From Enhydrobacter sp. (GTDB lineage Bacteria > Pseudomonadota > Alphaproteobacteria > Reyranellales > Reyranellaceae): a stretch of 64,000 nt of DNA. This document shows, piece by piece, positions 59,574 through 64,000 of the stretch. The DNA lies in contig NZ_CP126889.1 in NCBI RefSeq assembly GCF_030246845.1, forward strand, positions 1,054,001 through 1,118,000. Reading direction: 5' to 3'. Made by a program: the position numbers and the translations under genes. The notes beneath the pieces were generated by a model. It did no database searches and was not told where the DNA came from. It was given only the letters and a program-made list of their open reading frames with translations. Each line of letters begins with the position of its first letter. Within the stretch, counting starts at the first letter, position 1.

Positions 59574-59718
59574 GTCTTCCCCCACAGAAGTGGCGGCAAC
59601 AGGGACACACGACTTGCCGCGTGCAACACCCCAACCCATGACCGCGGCTGACGCCAAGCCGTGTTCGATGCCTTGGCGACTCTAGCCGCCGGCGGCGACG
59701 GCCACCAGCCAAGAATGG

Positions 59719-60720
59719 CTACGTCAGTTTCTCCACGACGCGGCCCAGCCGCTCCAGGGTGCGCAGCACCGTTGCCTGGCCGAGACCCGGCCATTGTACG
59801 CGCAGCAGCATGTGATCGGTGCCGGTGCGCTCGCCGTAGCGGGCGATCCGGTCGACCACCTCGGCCTCCGAACCGATGATGAATCGGCTGTCGGCGAACT
59901 TGTCGAAGTCGGAGCGGATGCCGTCGGCCGGCACGAAGCCCGAGTCGCCGCCCCAGCTCGCATAGGCCTCGTACTTGAACGAAAGCGGCTCGCGCACCTC
60001 GTCGAGCGCCTTCCCGCCAGAGCTGCCCACGTGGCATTCCCGAATGACCGGGAACTCGGCCGCCGGCGCCAGGCCGGCCGCGGCGCGGGTCTCGCGGAAC
60101 AGCGCGCCCAGCCGGCCCACCTCCTTCTCCGTCACCATGGGCGAGGGCATCCATGCATCGGCGAGCTTCGCCGCGCGCTTCACCGCGGCTTCCACATCGC
60201 CCGCCATCCAGATCGGCGGACCGCCCGCTTGCCTGGGCCTCAGGCTGGCGCGCACGCCGGCAAGCGTATGGAACCGGCCGCGATGCTCGACGACATCATC
60301 GCGCCAGAGCTTGCGGATCACCTCCACCCCTTCGACGAAGCGCGGCACACGTTCCTTGAAGGGCACGCCGATCGAGTCGAACTCCTCCTTTCGGTAGCCG
60401 AGCCCCAGCCCGATGATCGCATTGCCGCCGGTCAGCCAGTCGAGCGTTGCCGTCTCCTCGGCGACCACGACCGGATTGAGGAGCGGCAGCAGCAGGAGGC
60501 CCGGCCCCAGCCGCATGCCGTCGGCCTCGGCGGCGAGCCGCGCCAGCAAGGGCATGGCCTGGAACATCTGCAGCGGGCTCGACAGGAAATGCTGGCCGAC
60601 CATGAGCGAGACCAGCCCGCTCGCCTTGGCCGCCCGCGTCTGCTCGACGAGGTTGGCGAGCTCCGGCCCGAGATCGGCGCCCTCGCGCCACTGCGTCGCC
60701 ATGTAGAGGCCGAGCTTCAT
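59719..60720 (-). CDS. Luciferase-like (LLM class) flavin monooxygenase
   Basis: 333 residues; AGGAGG before the ATG at 60720. MKLGLYMATQWREGADLGPE, LMVGQHFLSSPLQMFQAMPL, LDWLTGGNAIIGLGLGYRKE and FIIGSEAEVVDRIARYGERT match the bacterial-luciferase TIM barrel using FMN or F420. Substrate unknown. The upstream region holds a palindromic repeat. Confidence 0.88.
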   Translation of the reverse strand: MKLGLYMATQWREGADLGPELANLVEQTRAAKASGLVSLMVGQHFLSSPLQMFQAMPLLARLAAEADGMRLGPGLLLLPLLNPVVVAEETATLDWLTGGNAIIGLGLGYRKEEFDSIGVPFKERVPRFVEGVEVIRKLWRDDVVEHRGRFHTLAGVRASLRPRQAGGPPIWMAGDVEAAVKRAAKLADAWMPSPMVTEKEVGRLGALFRETRAAAGLAPAAEFPVIRECHVGSSGGKALDEVREPLSFKYEAYASWGGDSGFVPADGIRSDFDKFADSRFIIGSEAEVVDRIARYGERTGTDHMLLRVQWPGLGQATVLRTLERLGRVVEKLT

Positions 60721-60791
60721 GATGCCTCCTCCTGTGTTTCGCCGTCGGGCGTGCGCGATTCACCCGGGGTGCCTTCCCGGTCAAATGCTGA

Positions 60792-60862
60792 GTCATCCCG
60801 AGCCGAAAGCGAGGGATCTTTCGCAACGCCGACCAAAGATCCCTCGCTGCGCCCGGGATGAC
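60792..60862. repeat. Dispersed palindromic repeat, copy 2
   Basis: GTCATCCCGAGCCGAAAGCG at one end and CTGCGCCCGGGATGAC at the other, with GAGGGATCTTT/AAAGATCCCTC inside, form a long near-perfect hairpin of the same type as 49433-49503. It lies between the nitroreductase and monooxygenase genes. Confidence 0.75.
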
Positions 60863-60935
60863 ACCGAAGTTCGTGGGCATCCGATCCTGCTTCTTATGAC
60901 TGGCACGTTATGATTGGCACGCACTCCGCTCAGCC

Positions 60936-61565
60936 TCAGGCACCAGCATAAGGCTGGCCCCAGCGATCCTGATAGACGATCTGCTCCAGCGGCGCGCGCC
61001 GGGTCGGGCCGAACTTGCCCATCGGATAGCCGATCGGGAGGATGGCATAGGAATGCACGCCGCGCGGCAGGCCGAGGGCGGCCTCCGCTTCCTTCTCGTA
61101 GAGGAGATGCCGGGTGGTGAGCGTCGTGCCGAGGCCGAGCGCCCGCGCCGCCAGGATCATGTTCTGGACGGCCGGATAGACCGATGCGCCGGCGGCGCGG
61201 CCGGGATTGGCGCCATCCTCCTGGCAGGCGACGATCCAGACCGGCGCTTCGTGGAAGTGGTCGGTCAGATAGGCCACCGCTTCATGCTGGCGGAGGTAGC
61301 GCTCCTTGCTGACGCCGGGCGGCGGCTCGCTCGCGAGGTAGCGCGGGCCGATGGTCTCGTCGAAGGCGCGCTTGTAGAGGACCTGCACCGCCTTCTTGAT
61401 CTCGGGATCCCTGATCACGAGAAAGCGCCAGCGCTGGAAGTTGCCGCCGTTGGGCGCGCAGGTGCCGGCCTGCAGGATCTTCGCGATCAGCGCGTCGGGC
61501 ACGGGATCCGGCTTCAGGCGGCGCATCGAGCGGCAGGTCTCCATGATCTCGAACAGGTCGGGCAT
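60936..61565 (-). CDS. Nitroreductase-family flavoprotein
   Basis: 209 residues. ATG at 61565 has GGAGGAG just upstream; one 12 bases further up is also in frame. MPDLFEIMETCRSMRRLKPD, LQAGTCAPNGGNFQRWRFLV, YPAVQNMILAARALGLGTTL and LPRGVHSYAILPIGYPMGKF are typical FMN-binding and dimer elements. Reduces nitro groups or related acceptors with NAD(P)H. Divergent from the NIPSNAP gene. Confidence 0.9.
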   Translation of the reverse strand: MPDLFEIMETCRSMRRLKPDPVPDALIAKILQAGTCAPNGGNFQRWRFLVIRDPEIKKAVQVLYKRAFDETIGPRYLASEPPPGVSKERYLRQHEAVAYLTDHFHEAPVWIVACQEDGANPGRAAGASVYPAVQNMILAARALGLGTTLTTRHLLYEKEAEAALGLPRGVHSYAILPIGYPMGKFGPTRRAPLEQIVYQDRWGQPYAGA

Positions 61566-61626
61566 TGGCTCCTCCATTTTGTTTCGGCAAAGTCACGGGG
61601 CGGCGCAACGAAGAGGATGTTCACCC

Positions 61627-61953
61627 ATGGCGCTCTACGAGCTCAGGACCTACACGCTCTACGTCGGCAAGATGGCCGAGGCGGTCAAACTCTACCAGCA
61701 GTTCGGCTTCCCGGCCCTGCAAAAGGGCGGTCACGACAAGAACCTGGTCGGCTACTTCCAGGGCGACACGGGAACCATCAACCAGATCGTTCATCTGTGG
61801 AAATTCGCCGACGATGCCGGACGCCGCGCGCACTGGGCGGCCGTCTTCGCCAATACCAATTTCACCGAAGGCTTCGCCGCCAAGTTCCGCCCGCTGGTGA
61901 TGACGCAGGAGGTGAAGCTGCTGCACGCTGCCCCCTGGGGCCCGCACCCGTGA
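61627..61953 (+). CDS. NIPSNAP-family protein
   Basis: 108 residues: MALYELRTYTLYVGKMAEAV, YQQFGFPALQKGGHDKNLVG, GTINQIVHLWKFADDAGRRA, a compact ferredoxin-like fold seen in dimeric NIPSNAP proteins. AGAGGA upstream. Often beside catabolic genes; function uncertain. Confidence 0.88.
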   Translation: MALYELRTYTLYVGKMAEAVKLYQQFGFPALQKGGHDKNLVGYFQGDTGTINQIVHLWKFADDAGRRAHWAAVFANTNFTEGFAAKFRPLVMTQEVKLLHAAPWGPHP

Positions 61954-61980
61954 GCTGGGGGCGGACTTGAGGGAAACGGC

Positions 61981-63597
61981 TCACCGAGACCGAATCACAA
62001 AGTAGGTCCGGACCGATCCTTTTCCCTTAAGGTCGACAGCGCCGCGCGGCTCGATCTCATATCGGTCGCCCAACTGCTCGACCACCGTCTCCGAGACCTG
62101 GATCCGATTGGGCAACGAACCGCCTTCGAGGCGGTTTGCAACATTCACCGTGTCGCCCCAAATGTCGTAGGCGAAGCGATGCTTGCCGATGACCCCGGCG
62201 ACCACGGGTCCCGAATGGATGCCGATTCGCATCTCGAGCGACCAGCCAAGCTCGTCGTTCACCTGCTCAAGCTTCGTCAGCATGCCCAACGCCATTTGCA
62301 CGACGGCTTCACAGTGATCCTCGCGCGGCTGCGGAATGCCGGCCGCCACCACATAGGCATCGCCGATTGTCTTGACCTTCTCGACACCCAGCGCGGCGGC
62401 AAGCGCGTCGAACTCGGAAAACAGCCGGTTCAGGTACTGAACGACCTCGGCAGGAGTGGCCGCCGCAGAGCGCGCCGTGAACCCGACGAGGTCGGAAAAG
62501 AGCACCGTCGCCTCATCGACACCGTCGGCGATCAGCACCTCGCCCTGCCCCAGACGATCGATGACTGGCTTCGGCAGGATGCTGAGCAAGAGACGCTCGA
62601 ACCTGGCCGCCTCCTCCTCGAGCCGCGTCAGGTACTGCCGCTCCTGATCGCGCCAGCGCTTCTTGCCAAGGGAAGCGTTGATGCGCGCGCGCAACAGGAC
62701 AGGATCGAAGGGCTTGGTCAGATAGTCTTCGGCACCGGCTTCTATGCACCGGATGGCGCCTTCGGCTTCGTCGAGGGCAGATATCATGATGACTGGCACC
62801 CGCCGCAGCCTCTCGTCGGCCTTCATCCGGACGAGCACCTCCAGGCCGTCGAGATCCGGCATCATCAGGTCGAGAAGGACAAGGTCGAAGTCCTCGCCTG
62901 CAAGTGTCTCGAGCGCCTGGCGCCCGCCATCGGCCATGGCGACCCGATAGCCCTCGCGGATCAGCCGTCGAGACAAGACGTCACGATTGGCTTCAATATC
63001 GTCGACTACCAAAACATGACCGGCACCCCCGCAGTCGGGCGACCCCCCGGCCGGCAGCAAGACATCCCGAAGAGGATCATGGCCGGCAAGGGGCATCGCC
63101 AGAGGTTCTGCATCGGCCGCGGTCCGGCTTCGCGTCGAGGGAAAGCGGATGACGGCATCCAAATGAGACAGCAGTTCGCGCGCGCTCGCGTGCAGCTTTG
63201 CAATGTCCGATCGCAGATCGGTGAAGTCCGTGTCGGCGAGACCCTCGATCAGCATCTCGCCATAACCGATGATGGCATTGAGCGGCGTGCGCAGCTCGTG
63301 ATGCAGGGTATGCTCTTCGTTCGCGGCGTCGGGCTGCGAAGCGGCCCGGCGAGCGTCGTGCCAGGACAGCAACCGCGTGACCCTGTCCACAAGCGTTCGC
63401 GCCGCTGCCAAGATCAGCTCGATGTCCCGGACGGGATCATCCAGTGTCCGCCGACGCGCCTCCTCATAGGCGATCTCGGCGTACCCGACGATCGCGTGGA
63501 CGGGCGCGATCAGCTCCTGTCGAACATGCCAGAGCCAGGCTCTTCGAGCGCGTCGATCGTCTTCCGAGGACGAGTCCGTCACGTCAGGCGGGTCCAT
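61981..63597 (-). CDS. Receiver-nucleotide cyclase fusion with two HisKA-like helices
   Basis: 538 residues. Two dimerisation/phosphoacceptor-like helical segments near the start (WHVRQELIAPVHAIVGYAEI, His 24; LHHELRTPLNAIIGYGEMLI, His 100) with no ATPase domain after them. Then a receiver domain (GHVLVVDDIEANRDVLSRRL, FDLVLLDLMMPDLDGLEVLV, DYLTKPFDPVLLRARI), a coiled linker and a class III cyclase (ATVLFSDLVGFTARSAAATP, EKVKTIGDAYVVAAGI, DIWGDTVNVANRLEG). A cyclase regulated by phosphorylation is likely. It starts nine bases after the TRAP gene stop. Confidence 0.88.
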   Translation of the reverse strand: MDPPDVTDSSSEDDRRARRAWLWHVRQELIAPVHAIVGYAEIAYEEARRRTLDDPVRDIELILAAARTLVDRVTRLLSWHDARRAASQPDAANEEHTLHHELRTPLNAIIGYGEMLIEGLADTDFTDLRSDIAKLHASARELLSHLDAVIRFPSTRSRTAADAEPLAMPLAGHDPLRDVLLPAGGSPDCGGAGHVLVVDDIEANRDVLSRRLIREGYRVAMADGGRQALETLAGEDFDLVLLDLMMPDLDGLEVLVRMKADERLRRVPVIMISALDEAEGAIRCIEAGAEDYLTKPFDPVLLRARINASLGKKRWRDQERQYLTRLEEEAARFERLLLSILPKPVIDRLGQGEVLIADGVDEATVLFSDLVGFTARSAAATPAEVVQYLNRLFSEFDALAAALGVEKVKTIGDAYVVAAGIPQPREDHCEAVVQMALGMLTKLEQVNDELGWSLEMRIGIHSGPVVAGVIGKHRFAYDIWGDTVNVANRLEGGSLPNRIQVSETVVEQLGDRYEIEPRGAVDLKGKGSVRTYFVIRSR

Positions 63598-63606
63598 TCG
63601 CGGCGC

Positions 63607-64000
63607 CTACGCTTTCCGGGCGTATGTGTGCCGCGCCATGAAATTGTCGAAGGGGTGCTCGGCCACCTGGAACCACAGCTCCTCGTCGCCGAGAAACCGT
63701 TTCCATGCGTCGTAGACGTTCTTGAACCCAGCATTCCTGCCAGCGACGTCGTCGTACAGCTCGACTGCGGCCTGGAAGCAGGCCTCGAGCACCGGCCGCG
63801 GGAACGGCCTGAGCTGAGTGCCGCCCGCCACCAGGCGCCGCAGCGCCGCCGGGTTCTCGGCATCGTACTTTCCGATCATCCAGTTGGTCATGTCCGAGCA
63901 GGCGAGTTCCAGAAGCACCCGGTAGCTTTTGGGCAGCGACTCCCATTGGGCAATGTTGACGTAGACCACCAACTGCGCTTGCCCTTCCCACCAGCCGGGG
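63607..64000 (-). CDS. TRAP transporter substrate-binding protein (DctP type), C-terminal part
   Basis: The frame is open at the window edge; about 130 C-terminal residues are visible. PGWWEGQAQLVVYVNIAQWE and SLPKSYRVLLELACSDMTNW are hallmarks of DctP-family periplasmic binding proteins of the mannitol/chloroaromatic type, and FARPV-like FPRPVLEACFQAAVELYDDV follows. It binds a carboxylate for a TRAP permease, which would lie outside the window. Confidence 0.88.
   Translation of the reverse strand, partial: PGWWEGQAQLVVYVNIAQWESLPKSYRVLLELACSDMTNWMIGKYDAENPAALRRLVAGGTQLRPFPRPVLEACFQAAVELYDDVAGRNAGFKNVYDAWKRFLGDEELWFQVAEHPFDNFMARHTYARKA

Overview
The window looks like a chromosomal segment of a GC-rich alphaproteobacterium of Bradyrhizobium/Reyranella-like character. 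Pointers are a complete cyclic beta-1,2-glucan synthase, an ExoD-family protein, a relic of the hopanoid C-3 methylase HpnR, a sterol-desaturase-superfamily protein, and many small proteins of rhizobial type. I cannot name the genus. No rRNA, tRNA or CRISPR array was seen.

Layout. (1) 1-2.0 kb: part of a restriction-modification-like locus (ParB-domain DNA methylase, XRE regulator, divergent nuclease-like gene). (2) 3.4-11.9 kb: the giant cyclic glucan synthase. (3) 12-27.5 kb: an accessory belt of duplicated small genes mixed with relics. Four CsbD-like genes lie under a gapless conserved upstream block and are followed by recurring partners (a family with a PAG-Y-EEE motif and a WKDW membrane peptide). 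Between them are pseudogenes of a B12 radical SAM protein, a ParB/RepB partition protein, two cold-shock proteins, a transglutaminase, a NYN protein and a fatty acid desaturase, plus IS fragments. (4) 27.6-30.2 kb: groES-groEL and a membrane protein. (5) 30.6-36.5 kb: two intact insertion sequences (IS701 and IS256 types) with target duplications, lying just upstream of an exoD-like gene and of mrr, with a transglutaminase gene and a broken small-protein cassette between them. (6) 37.6-51.5 kb: housekeeping-like metabolism and envelope genes (cupin, BON lipoprotein, RND pump, sterol desaturase, GFA protein, BNR-repeat protein, hydrolase, HD protein, CoA-transferase with haloacid dehalogenase). 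(7) 51.6-55 kb: a LysR gene split by an IS5-type element, then a dead hpnR. (8) 55-64 kb: SGNH hydrolase, adenylate cyclase-TPR, TPR protein, luciferase-like monooxygenase, nitroreductase, NIPSNAP protein, a receiver-cyclase fusion, and the end of a TRAP transporter binding protein.

How it fits together. The large core genes are uninterrupted, while frameshifts, stops, deletions and a lost iron-sulphur cysteine cluster in the small-gene belt and beside insertion sequences, so most lesions look like real decay rather than poor sequence. The most distinctive signal is the recurring cassette CsbD-like gene / PAG-Y-EEE gene / WKDW membrane peptide. Its conserved upstream block is found at all four loci, and the last copy sits just upstream of groESL, which suggests a stress-associated module. 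A related unit (membrane peptide followed by a WIQGG-type membrane protein) occurs three times; two copies are interrupted at the same codon region in a way that leaves a GTG start at the stop.
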